DNA from: Oscheius sp. JU75
Lineage: Eukaryota > Nematoda > Chromadorea > Rhabditida > Rhabditidae
Reading direction: 5' to 3'
DNA: 64,000 bases
Assembly (NCBI GenBank): GCA_037178855.1
Contig: JASJZC010000004.1
Span: forward strand, 5,952,001 to 6,016,000
Shown here: one piece after another, positions 51,127 to 60,095 of the stretch
Numbering within the stretch: position 1 is the stretch's first letter
Layout: each line of letters starts with the position of its first letter
Position numbers and translations under genes: made by a program
The notes under the pieces: generated by a model
Told to the model about the DNA's origin: nothing
Databases searched by the model: none
What the model saw: the letters and a program-made list of their open reading frames with translations, nothing else

Positions 51127-51720
51127 TATAATCTTCTTTTGTGGAACTCGGGCTGTAAATTGATATTAAACGCAAGAAATGTAAAAAAAAAACTCACGAA
51201 TTTAAAAAGGGTGGGCATTTTCTTCTCAAAAGCGAACATGTAGAGATTGAGGCAGAAGTTGCAGCTATTTTTTTTCGACAAAGGCTATTGGAGATCTTCC
51301 TCTGAATGCTTACCTACTTTCAAGGATCTGCTCAAATGACTGTTGGTGAGGTGGGAAGGTTTCATATACTTTACAGGCTGCGCATTTGTATGTTAAGAGG
51401 CTGTTATCGATCATGTATCCGTTGTAGATGATCTCAAGAATCCTTGTGAAGCTGTCTGCATTAAGGCCTTTGTTCTCGATGCAGCTCTGATTGGACTAAA
51501 AACAGACATTATTTGGCAAAAGTATGAAAACCAACCTCAATGGAATTGCCGTAGAACATAGCCTTTTCTATTCTTTGCCCGACGAAATCCTGGTTTTCGA
51601 TGGAAATATCGACGTCGGAGAGCTATTCGTCGCCAAATTTATAGGCTCGGGCCTTTCCACGGCGAGAACATTGCAATTTTCTTCTGTCGGAGGTTTCGAC
51701 ATCCTCCTACAAATGTAGGA
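51127..51720 (-). pseudogene. BTB-domain gene remnant
   Basis: Minus-strand segments joined by plausible introns read as a BTB protein: YKFGDE, stop, LSDVDISIENQDFVG, then DSFTRILEIIYNGYMIDNS, KCAACKVYE, SFEQILESS, CNFCLNLYMFAFEKKM, and a final short exon PEFHKRRL stop at 51127. The start of the domain carries an in-frame TAG between FGDE and LSDVD. The upstream ERPEP motif, which the fragment at 52.1 kb also has, is one base out of frame. No start codon in frame is evident. Either this is a pseudogene, or the 5' structure differs from my reading. BTB proteins are often substrate adaptors of Cullin-3 ligases; whether this one ever was is unknown. Confidence 0.45.
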
Positions 51721-52096
51721 ATGAAATTGAAGATCCAGAGTGAGAGAGAAATACCCAAAGACAGGCGATGAGAAAAGGGAGATCGGCAGATTGTCAAACT
51801 GCTTTTTTTCACACTGAACTCAGTACAAAAGCTATGCTAAAAACGCTCGAATACGGTCAACGACACAACGGGAACAATAGGTTAAACGATGCAAAAGTTG
51901 CTGGTCGGTTGATTCAAGATAGTATCTTTTTTATAAATTCTTAGTCAGTTTGATATCTATGCAGCTCTCTGTTCTTCCGACACCCAAATAGTCATCCAAT
52001 CGAATGTCAGCATACTGGTGCACGGTGGTTCCAGTCAGTATTTCGTAGAATCGTTGTTCTCGTTTCTTCTTCAAACAGTTTTCTTTTTGCAGTCAA

Positions 52097-52430
52097 AATG
52101 TCTATTCCGCCTGGAAAGGCCGGAGCCGTTTAGATTTGGAGAACCCGTCAAGGCCGACGTCGTCCTCTTTGTCGAGGACCAGGTCTTCATCACTCATAGA
52201 AGCTTTGCCTGTCACATCCACGTGGTTGGAGTTCGTTTGAGGCGATCGCAAGCTTTCTTCAGCTCATCTTCCCATCTCAACTACGGTCTACCTAGAAATC
52301 GTGAGATTCCCCCTCCATCTCGTCCACTTTTGTCGTTCATGCCAAGTACAGAGTATTCTGCAGTCCTGTCTTTCTTTTCACCTCCTCATTCCTCAGACGG
52401 TCCTGAAGTGTGAGATTAAGTATGGCCATT
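52097..52430 (+). pseudogene. Second BTB fragment, opposite strand
   Basis: After a TTTTGCAG acceptor the plus strand reads LERPEPFRFGEP, then ADVVLFVEDQVFITHRSFACH. This is the start of a BTB domain with the same ERPEP leader as the minus-strand remnant. The expected rest of the domain does not follow; the frame continues as Ser/Pro-rich sequence and stops at 52413. With the neighbour it forms a head-to-head pair. It is likely a fragment. Confidence 0.35.
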
Positions 52431-52559
52431 TCCTTTTCCGTTTATCTTTTCGTTAAACAACATGTTTTGGAATAACGTAGGAAACGACTTCGTCACTCGT
52501 CTTCGTCCAAATCATTCTCCTCAGAAACAAAAGGAACAGTATTTTCGGTGTAACTAACA

Positions 52560-53330
52560 TTAGGATCTATTCGGTAACTTTGTGCTTTTACAGGGATATT
52601 GCTTAGCGAATCCCCATACGTACTCAAGTGGCTCTAAAGGGCAATGATACGGAGGGAGACGCAAGCAATACCATGCTCTCGAGCCAGAGAAGACTTTCAG
52701 CTGGTCCAGGAAATTCGTAGAAGCATTCAAGGTCGTAAAACAAGTCGGCTTTTGTTGCTCCGAGCTCTGATTCGACGCCATGTTTCAAGAGAACCCAGAA
52801 ATTACCGCCTTTGTAACGTGGATTGTCGGCAGCAGTAATCTTATTGGGTAAGCGTAATAAGTATGAGTCCAACCTTTTCTGCTTGCTTGTTGTGATAGAC
52901 CACATTGTCAATGGCAAATATTGCCTGACGGTCTCCAGCGGCCTCTTTTATCTTTGGCAAATTTTTGCACAAATACTGGTGGAATAGGTCGTTGTCCATC
53001 GTCTTGTGGTAGTCTTGATCTGTCTCTCTTCCACTGTTGGTCCAAACCTAAGAGAGTGATGGTTAGATAATAAGTCTCTCCGTAAACCTCAAAGGTATCC
53101 AACACCAGTCCTGCCTCAACAATCCAGCCCACAACGATTCCTCTTTTTTCCTCTGAAAGCGGTCGGATTGGGTCCTATTTCCAGTCCACTGTCGATGGAC
53201 TTTTTTGCACTCCACACTCGGACAAAAGAATCGTTGAGCTTGGGACTAACTTCAGACAACAAAGGAGCGATAGCAGTAAAGAGATTGAAGACGTCGGAGG
53301 TCATTCCACATGTTTATCACAGAGTTTGGT
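52560..53330 (-). mobile_element. DDE transposase relic (Tc1/mariner-IS630 type)
   Basis: Broken reading frames on the minus strand read like the C-terminal half of a DDE transposase: MDNDLFHQYL and LPKIKEAAGDRQ, then FAIDNVVYHNKQAEKVG (second catalytic Asp region), and LPPYH followed by PLEPLEYVWGFAK (the third acidic residue region, usually NPIE..W). Several frame changes and stops interrupt it, so it is inactive. No terminal inverted repeats or TA duplication were found by eye. Confidence 0.6.
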
Positions 53331-54577
53331 GCCGTTTACTCCTTGCGAAAAAAAACCTTTGAGTCATCTGGAGGAAGTGGTGGCGGCGAAGGAGGCGGTG
53401 GCAATGCTACTGAACTCCACAGCAGACGGCGGTAGATGGGACGACAGGGCGTTCGTCACCAGAAAAGGAGAAATTATTGTAATAGCTGAAAAAAAAAGAA
53501 GAAAAAGAACAAATTTATTGTATGACTGATACTTAGCGGTGGAAAAACGTAGCACGGATCCGCAACATGTATGGTCGTCTAAAAACATCATATTCCGGTC
53601 AAAAGAATGGAGAAAAACGATGTAAAAGACGGAGAGAAATGATTGAAAAGAAGGATTTATTGAAATTTAAATTAATTTTGAGCTGTTGAATCCGCGCCAA
53701 AAAAAGCCTGGCCGTTTGGGTGTTTTTTTTTGTGAACGCACTATAATTTTTTTGTTACGTACCGTTTAAGTTTCTTGAACTGAGCAAGAATATACAATGT
53801 CATTTAGTGGTTTTCCGGTCTCAGAACAAAGTTACAGCTCTCCAAAGTGTTAGAGAAAAAGTGGTGTATTGGTTAGAGGCACCACTATGGATCAGACGAT
53901 CCGAGTACGATCCTTGTAGGTGACAAACTTTTTTAATAAGCTATTTTGAAAAGAAAAATGAGAAAGGCTTTTAACGTGAGAAGTAGACAGATTTGGAGTA
54001 ACTTCAAAGGATTGATAGCATTATTCTATACTATGCTCTTTTTAGTACATTGCTGGGACGATGGAAGAATACGGATGGTACATATCGAAAAACTGCTGCC
54101 AGGCAATCTACTGAATGGTCTCAAACACACTCTTGCTGTAATTAGGAAAGAGGCTGAAGAAGAGCGATAAGAGGAGCAGGATGAACATTCTCCTCTCTCA
54201 AGCGAGTTTTGCTAGCTGTTCTTAATATCTTTATCTCGTTGTTACCTTGTTTTTTGTTTATTTGAACATTTTCGTTACTGTTACTCTATCAAAACAATGA
54301 ATATATCAAGTTTTAGTAGATGCATTTGGTATTGTGAATGCTGATCCTTGCCATTTTTACCTGTAGACGTATTATTACCTGATGATGTCAAACTGTGGAT
54401 TCCAGTCGTAGTACTCGATTTTCTCTTTTTTCAAAACCATCGACAGATCACAAATGTCCAGAACGCCTGACTCACAACTTCTGTTTGCTAGCTAGAAGAG
54501 TTTGTTTTACGCGAATTGACTCTTTAGACAAACAACAGACTTTTTGAAAAGATCGGCAGTAACTTTGTCTCTTTCCA
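53331..54577. other. Low-information stretch with one tRNA-like element
   Basis: AT-rich DNA between the transposase relic and a small secreted gene. The tRNA-like element at 53866-53929 is the only feature I can support. Confidence 0.4.
53866..53929 (+). repeat. tRNA-like element
   Basis: GTGGTGTATTGGTTAGAGGC (A-box-like) and CCGAGTACGATCCTTG (B-box-like) at tRNA spacing. The arms do not fold into a full cloverleaf. Confidence 0.45.
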
Positions 54578-54886
54578 ATGTTTCTTCTCCTTTTCGTAAT
54601 TCCCCTGTCTCTCGCCATCCCCAGACAGTATCCGAACTGGAATGGAGCCCAGCCGGGCTCGGCGAATGCCGACGGCAGCAGTTTCGACTCCAACCAGCCT
54701 TGGTTCAGCTACAACACGCAGTATTACCCGCCCCAGAATAGATTGATAAGCCAGAATTTCAATACCTGGAACTATGAAGAGGACCCGAATTATGTGGATC
54801 CGAACGAGGGAATGTCGTCCGACCTGGAGCAGCGACAGTATTTCAGGCAGGAGACAATGAATAATGGAAAGGAGACAGATGATTAG
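54578..54886 (+). CDS. Small secreted protein, Asn/Gln/Tyr-rich
   Basis: A single frame of 102 aa. A signal peptide (MFLLLFVIPLSLAIP) is followed by a polar, aromatic mature part (YPNWNG, SNQPWFSYNTQYYP, FNTWNYEEDPNYV) and an acidic end (GKETDD). There are no cysteines. I recognise no family. Two later segments with splice signals (about 55195-55271 and 55314-55374) read DTGFFNQAYNLLKNGG and RDEILNNIVEVVQPR and could be alternative 3' exons of this gene, but the donor needed is weak. Confidence 0.5.
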   Translation: MFLLLFVIPLSLAIPRQYPNWNGAQPGSANADGSSFDSNQPWFSYNTQYYPPQNRLISQNFNTWNYEEDPNYVDPNEGMSSDLEQRQYFRQETMNNGKETDD

Positions 54887-55503
54887 TGGGTTTTGAGACT
54901 TTGAAGACAAAGCTATTCCCAAACTGACTCGACTTGCCAAAAATTAGTGTGCGCACAAAGTAGTGCACACTAATTGCAATAATGGCTTCAGACACTCAGG
55001 GCTGTTACATAATTTTGTTGGTATTAAACCGAGCCTAAGATGCTACCCTGTTTAAATTCGCGGCGCAAAAAGGCGCAATAAGGAGCCCTGGCGCAGTGGA
55101 TAACTCATCCCTACTAAACTGGGAGTCGCGGATTCGATCCCCGCCTGTGTAGCATAAGATGACGCAAAATGAGACCTCTCAAAACCCGTTTCAGCGACAC
55201 CGGCTTCTTCAACCAGGCCTATAATCTTCTTAAAAATGGTGGGAGCAGTCTCTACGGATCTCTCTCCCTGTAATCTACAATTTTTTCTTTTGCAAATTTC
55301 TCAAAATTTCAGAGATGAGATCCTAAATAACATCGTGGAGGTTGTTCAGCCTCGGGTTAACAACAATAATTGAAGAAAATTAATAAATTCGTATATTGTG
55401 TGACTATCACAGATTTCAATGCGACGAAGAAGGCGAAAAAAAAACCCGAATACATGACTGTGGCAAGAAAAAAAATACATATACTTGGGTAAGATAGCGG
55501 GGG
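54887..55503. other. Gap with tRNA-like element and possible orphan exons
   Basis: Contains the tRNA-like element at 55081-55152 and the two exon-like segments noted for the small secreted gene. The DOLK 3' UTR is presumably at the right edge. Confidence 0.35.
55081..55152 (+). repeat. tRNA-like element with good B-box
   Basis: CTGGCGCAGTGGATAACTC (A-box-like), an anticodon-arm-like TCCCTACTAAACTGGGA, and a T-arm GCGGATTCGATCCCCGC with four of five pairs. The acceptor ends (GGAGCCC and CTGTGTA) do not pair, so this is a tRNA-derived element or a pseudogene. Confidence 0.6.
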
Positions 55504-58500
55504 TTAGAGGAGAATATACAGTATCAGTGGGAGAAGGAGATTGTCCCAATTCTTGACGAAGGCCTCGACGAACGTGCAGACGACGGAAACTAAAAAACAG
55601 TAGAAGATCGAGGGTAGGGGGCCGGAGCAGTGCGGCTGGGCCATGGCCAAGAAGACGACCATTCCGAGGCACATGGCCGCCGAGCCTTCCATCGTTGTTT
55701 TTCTCCTGAAAGCGGGATTTTAATTCGAAATAAACAGGAACAAACCCTGGCCATTTATGCTTTCCAATTAGAGATCCAATGACTGCTGCTAGGGCGTCTC
55801 CGACGCCAACTGATGCCACTCCTGGAAACGAAATTTGTTAGAAAACGGATTGAATACGGTATTTTATGGCTTTTCGATGTTCTACAGTCGTAGCTCTTGA
55901 CCCCTACAACTTTGCAGAACATCGAAATATCAGAAACTTCCGTATTTGTCCCGAAAAGGTGAATACGCAATTACATACATCCTTACATTCTAATAGAGGT
56001 TTTTCGATGGAAACATTCGTAATACTGAAACTTCGATACGCACTTTTGCGTATTTTTTCTGGTTTCTGTTTTCTTCATTCTCTTTTATGACTTTTTTTTA
56101 TCCATTTTCTACACTTGAAAATGCTTTTTAAAGTTTCAGTACATTTTCGGAAAAATTTATAGGGAAACAACACGGTTTAACGAAGCAAACTCAAGAAAAG
56201 AACTTCTAAACTGTTCCACAAAAGTTAGGAGCAGACTTGGAGTCATTAGAGGGGATAATATTTGCAGATGAGATCTATCAGACGAAGATATGGATTTTTC
56301 ATCCTTCGCGTGCCATTCAAACTTCTCCATCAGAAATAGGCAAGGTGGGAATCGATCGTCGAGAGGCGAACTCCTGGAGCCCGACGGAGGCATCACTCCT
56401 TCCGCTGGCGCCACTCTTTCCATCCGTTGTGTGTGAGCACCGATAACAGGATCTTTGAACCAACGCAAATAGTTAGCCAAGCTATGTCGGTAGAAGAGCG
56501 GGTAGAGAGCGGGACCAGTACGATCAGCCACATGGAAGAGTCGAGTCTCATTGGTGGAGCGAGAAATCAGCCATCTCATGTTAGCTTTTCGTTTTCTATG
56601 CAGACTCGTCGACTTCGATAATAACCCCTGCACCTCCCATTGGAACAGCAGTGTTCAGCTTACGGACAGTCAATTCACGTATGAAATTAGACCAATAGGA
56701 TAGTTGCAAGGGAAAATATTAACTAAATACCAATAGAGAAGCGCATTCTCAGACTGAGTATTGTTGATGAGCATGTTCAGCTCATTCAGAGGAATCTCGC
56801 AAGCCATTGCCCAGAGGATGACAAGAAGCTCATGGGGACAGATCTAGATAGTGTTTTGGACGACATGGAAGAGGAGACAACTACTTTCAAATTGGATCTA
56901 TTGATACTATCCATGTGGAATAGAACGTAGGTCTTTCGGGATAGTTTGGCACTATCAGTGAAAGATCAAGATGCACAGACCGTTCATTCCGGCACAATGT
57001 GCACCTGTACTTCAGAACACCGTTCTTCCAGCCCATGACGATGACTCCAGCGCAATTCGGCTTTCTCTGGTTGAAGGCCTTGGCAGAGAGCACATTGCGA
57101 AGAAGAGTTGCTGAGGGTGCTTCCGTGTCCAGCTGATTGGACGAGGAGCAGCTGGGAAATCAATCTGTCGACAGTAACTACTGATCTGTTCTGGTCAGAT
57201 CATGCAGCTCCGTGAGTTTTGGATCGAGTCTATTCATACCTGAAGTCGGGGATAGCTGGGCATAACGAGTCGGAGTAATACGCATTATTACATCTTTTAG
57301 ATCTACAAAAATCCAATTAATTTTCCTTATAAATTTTTCCGAAATTATACCGAAAATTTAAAGAGCAATTCCAAGTATAGAAGATGGATAGAAAATCATA
57401 AAAGGGAAAGGAAAAAAAAGACAGATCCGAAGAAAACGAGGAAAAAGAATAAAAATAGGCAAAAGTGCTTGACGACGCAAAATTGCGTACCCAAAGTACT
57501 AGAGAGCACCCAAAGTTGACATGTCACCCAATTTAGGCTGTTTCTGAACAAAAAAAAACTTTTAAACATTCGGCTCGTTTCTGTAAATAGACAAACATCC
57601 AAATAGAGTCCCCTACAATGCTTTAGATAGTAGAGATATAAAAATTCTAGCCAGATTGTCGAAACAGGTTCTGATAAAAACTTCGACAGTTTTCTCCCTC
57701 TTTCGAAGAGGGTCGTTGTGATTTTTGTCAGCTTCCAGATGAACTTTGAAGGAGGGCTTTTTGCAGTATCATAAGCCAATGTAAATGGCACGCACGCTAT
57801 TACTAAAGTTAACTACTATAAATGGAGAGCTTTGACCTTCCGACATAACTTTATGGCCAGCTGTTTTACAGTACTGTCAAAACTCACCGACGGGTGTTTC
57901 CTCATAAAAAAATGCAAGCAGCTGTGATTTATTCTGTATATTAGGACCGTCCTCCAAAGCGTTGTTGCGAAAAGAGTTTCTTCAGTAAGTAGAAAACTGG
58001 GGGAATGCTACGAAAATCAGTTTAATCCAAGTTTTGTCAAACGTGATGCTGGAATAGCTTTGTTTTTAAGAATATTCAGTTGTTTATCCGCCGTTTGCAC
58101 GACGACAGTCTGGTCGCCGATTTTAGTGGATTTCCAAGAATTCCGTAGCCTTTTGGCAGCAAATCCATCCATTAAATGGCAAGCAATCGCCCACTCACCG
58201 GCCAAATGATATAAATGCGGGTCTTCTTCGTAGGGCGAGAGAAAGAGCGGCAAAAAGATGCCTAGCAGGAGGAAGATCGGCGTGAATAGGATGTCCTCGT
58301 CCTGGCCGTCCTGGAATACGAGCAGATAGTTGTTCAGCGTTTCTCCCCATGGCGGCACGTTGAAATATCGTAGAACCTTCAAATTTTCTTGGTTTTACCA
58401 GCAAGAAAGAGTCAAAAACCTCAATTATGACAAAAATACAGAGCCAGAGCCAGCCACAAAGCCACGTAAAGTCCTTATCGAAGAAGAGACCGGAAATGTA

Positions 58501-59542
58501 GATCATCGAGACGGTAAGATGGAAGAATTTTCTGCAAAATTCGAGATTTTTAGCAACAAAATGTCTGCGCACCTGTGAATTGTGGAGCTGCTGCCTCGCA
58601 TCGTCACTATGACTCCGAAAATGATGGAAATCAACACATTAACTATCCAGAAAGCTAAAATGCTTATTCTGAAATCGGATTTTATGACAAAAAAAGGCTG
58701 AAAAGTACCGTTTTACACTGTCCTCAAAGACGATTTCGTAGAAGAGAAAGGGTAGTTGGAGGGGTGATATCGCCATGAAGAAGGAGTAAAGAAGCATGGC
58801 CAAAAGTACTGACAGGCCGAGGATCACTTAAATCGGCAATTTTTAACGGCATACTATGAAAAAATCAGGCAAGACGGGTTCAAAACTCACGATTGATGAG
58901 AACTGGCCGTCGTTCGAGGGACTTGGCTCCGATGATGATGCTGAGCGTTGACCCGACGGCTATCTGGGCCAGAGGGCCATAGAAGACCATTTCTGTGAGG
59001 AAGAATCCTGAAAATTGAGCAGTTTTAGAGGGAAAACAGACAAAAAGTGAGGAAATGCTCAGAGAGTGGGAATAAAACTACTCCGAGGATTCACGAGTCT
59101 TGCCGCGAAGGCTAAATTGTCCGAAAAGTGATGAGCAAAGGACAGGGAAGCTTGGTAGGCCAAAAACTGATTAAAAAGTGAAAGAAAATGGCAAAAAAAG
59201 CTAAGATATAGCTAAAAGAAACATTGTAAGGTTTCCACAGACTATTTTTAGTCTCAAAAATATTCTAGGGTAGGAATTTTACTCTTTTTGGTGAGACTGT
59301 TTGTCTCAGAAGTCCGTCAAAAATCATAAGAATTTAGGCAATTGATAAGATTGGATGAACGAGGAATAGTAATAAAGTGCGTTCAAATTGGCGCCTTAAA
59401 AAACGCGCGGTTCAAGCCCAACAACTTTGCAGGAAAATACAAAATAAAAGGCAAAATAAAATAAAGCATTGAGAGACACATAAAGTACATCTTCGATGAT
59501 AGGTAGACGAACATGGACAGGGAGAGAGAAGGCGGAAAACAT
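55504..59542 (-). CDS. dolk-1: Dolichol kinase
   Basis: ER membrane CTP-dependent kinase making dolichyl phosphate for N-glycosylation and GPI anchors. Exons: 59441-59542, 59082-59166, 58891-59007, 58709-58826, 58573-58668, 58420-58531, 58199-58376, 55746-55821 and 55504-55705; 361 aa. The C-terminal half matches vertebrate DOLK: RKFFHLTVSMIYISGL, a VLRYFNVPPWGETL segment, FTPIFLLLGIFLPLFL, the CTP-binding GVASVGVGDALAAVIGS and HKWPG followed by TMEGS, and WDNLLLPL near the end. Most of the protein is hydrophobic, with about ten membrane segments. It is shorter than human DOLK (538 aa) at the N-terminus, so either upstream exons are missed or the nematode protein is reduced. The ATG follows a CTCCAG acceptor 112 bp after the MSP gene stop. 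A 2.4-kb intron carries a transposase relic. Confidence 0.88.
55873..55926. repeat. Hairpin in DOLK intron
   Basis: Outer arms TTCGATGTTCT and AGAACATCGAA pair perfectly. An inner GTCGTAG/CTACAAC pair adds to the stem. It shares words with the hairpins at 19514 and 28477. Confidence 0.6.
56185..57115 (-). mobile_element. ISXO2/Merlin-type transposase relic
   Basis: Within the large DOLK intron, minus-strand frames carry pieces of an ISXO2-like transposase in order: a zinc-ribbon-like KYRCTLCRNERSVH near the N-terminus, a helical ICPHELLVILWAMACEIPLNE segment, the first catalytic motif VIIEVDES followed after a frameshift by LHRKRKANMRW, FHVADRTGPALYPLFYRH, and the end motif FKDPVIGAHTQRMER. 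The section containing the second catalytic Asp appears deleted. It is inactive. Terminal repeats were not found by eye. Confidence 0.6.
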
Positions 59543-59619
59543 AAGTCTGGAGGACGGTCCTAATATACAGAATAAGAATCCAACAGAGTATAAAACAGTA
59601 AAACGTACCCTCAAAGCCT

Positions 59620-59625
59620 TTTATT
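59620..59625 (-). terminator. Polyadenylation signal of the MSP gene
   Basis: AATAAA on the minus strand, 30 bp after the MSP-gene stop and 78 bp before the DOLK ATG, as expected in a tight operon. Confidence 0.6.
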
Positions 59626-59654
59626 TTGTATTTGTTTCTTATGCAGAGAGGGTA

Positions 59655-60095
59655 TCACTTCTTTTCCTGGAAGAGGGCTATCAGTCGACGGACGCCATCG
59701 GGCCTGGTCGTCTTCGTCCAGACCTCCTTCTCCTTGCCGATCTTCGCGTCCGACTTCACGTGGTAGAAGGCAAAGTAGTGCAGTCGATCGTTGGCTGGAC
59801 TGGTCTTGTTCTGGAACCAGATGCGAATGCTCTGCGTCTCGCCGGCCTTGACGAAGCCGAGAGGAGGCTGGACGCGGAAGATCTCGGCCGAGGTGCACTT
59901 GACCTTGAAACTTTGGCTGCCCTTCGTCGTGTTCTTCAGCGTCACATCACAGTAGACGGGCTTCCTGTCCTCTGGGCAGACGAACGTCACCTTATTGGGC
60001 TGCAGATCAAGCTGGAACTCCGGCTCCCCCTCGCGATTCTGTACGAACTTCGGCCTCGGCGATTCCAATTTTGGGATCTTCGGGACGGCTAACAT
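59655..60095 (-). CDS. MSP-domain protein
   Basis: A single-exon frame of 146 aa starting at ATG 60095. After a Pro-rich leader, the major-sperm-protein immunoglobulin-like fold is visible: LDLQPNKVTFVCPEDRKPVY, then VTLKNTTKGSQSFKVKCTSAEIFRVQPPLG and GETQSIRIWFQNK. The C-terminus (VRRLIALFQEKK) is basic. MSP-domain proteins include sperm cytoskeletal proteins and VAP-like adaptors. There is no transmembrane tail, so this is not a VAP; it is closer to small sperm-type or MSP-like proteins. It lies 112 bp upstream of dolichol kinase on the same strand, probably as the first gene of an operon. Confidence 0.85.
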   Translation of the reverse strand: MLAVPKIPKLESPRPKFVQNREGEPEFQLDLQPNKVTFVCPEDRKPVYCDVTLKNTTKGSQSFKVKCTSAEIFRVQPPLGFVKAGETQSIRIWFQNKTSPANDRLHYFAFYHVKSDAKIGKEKEVWTKTTRPDGVRRLIALFQEKK

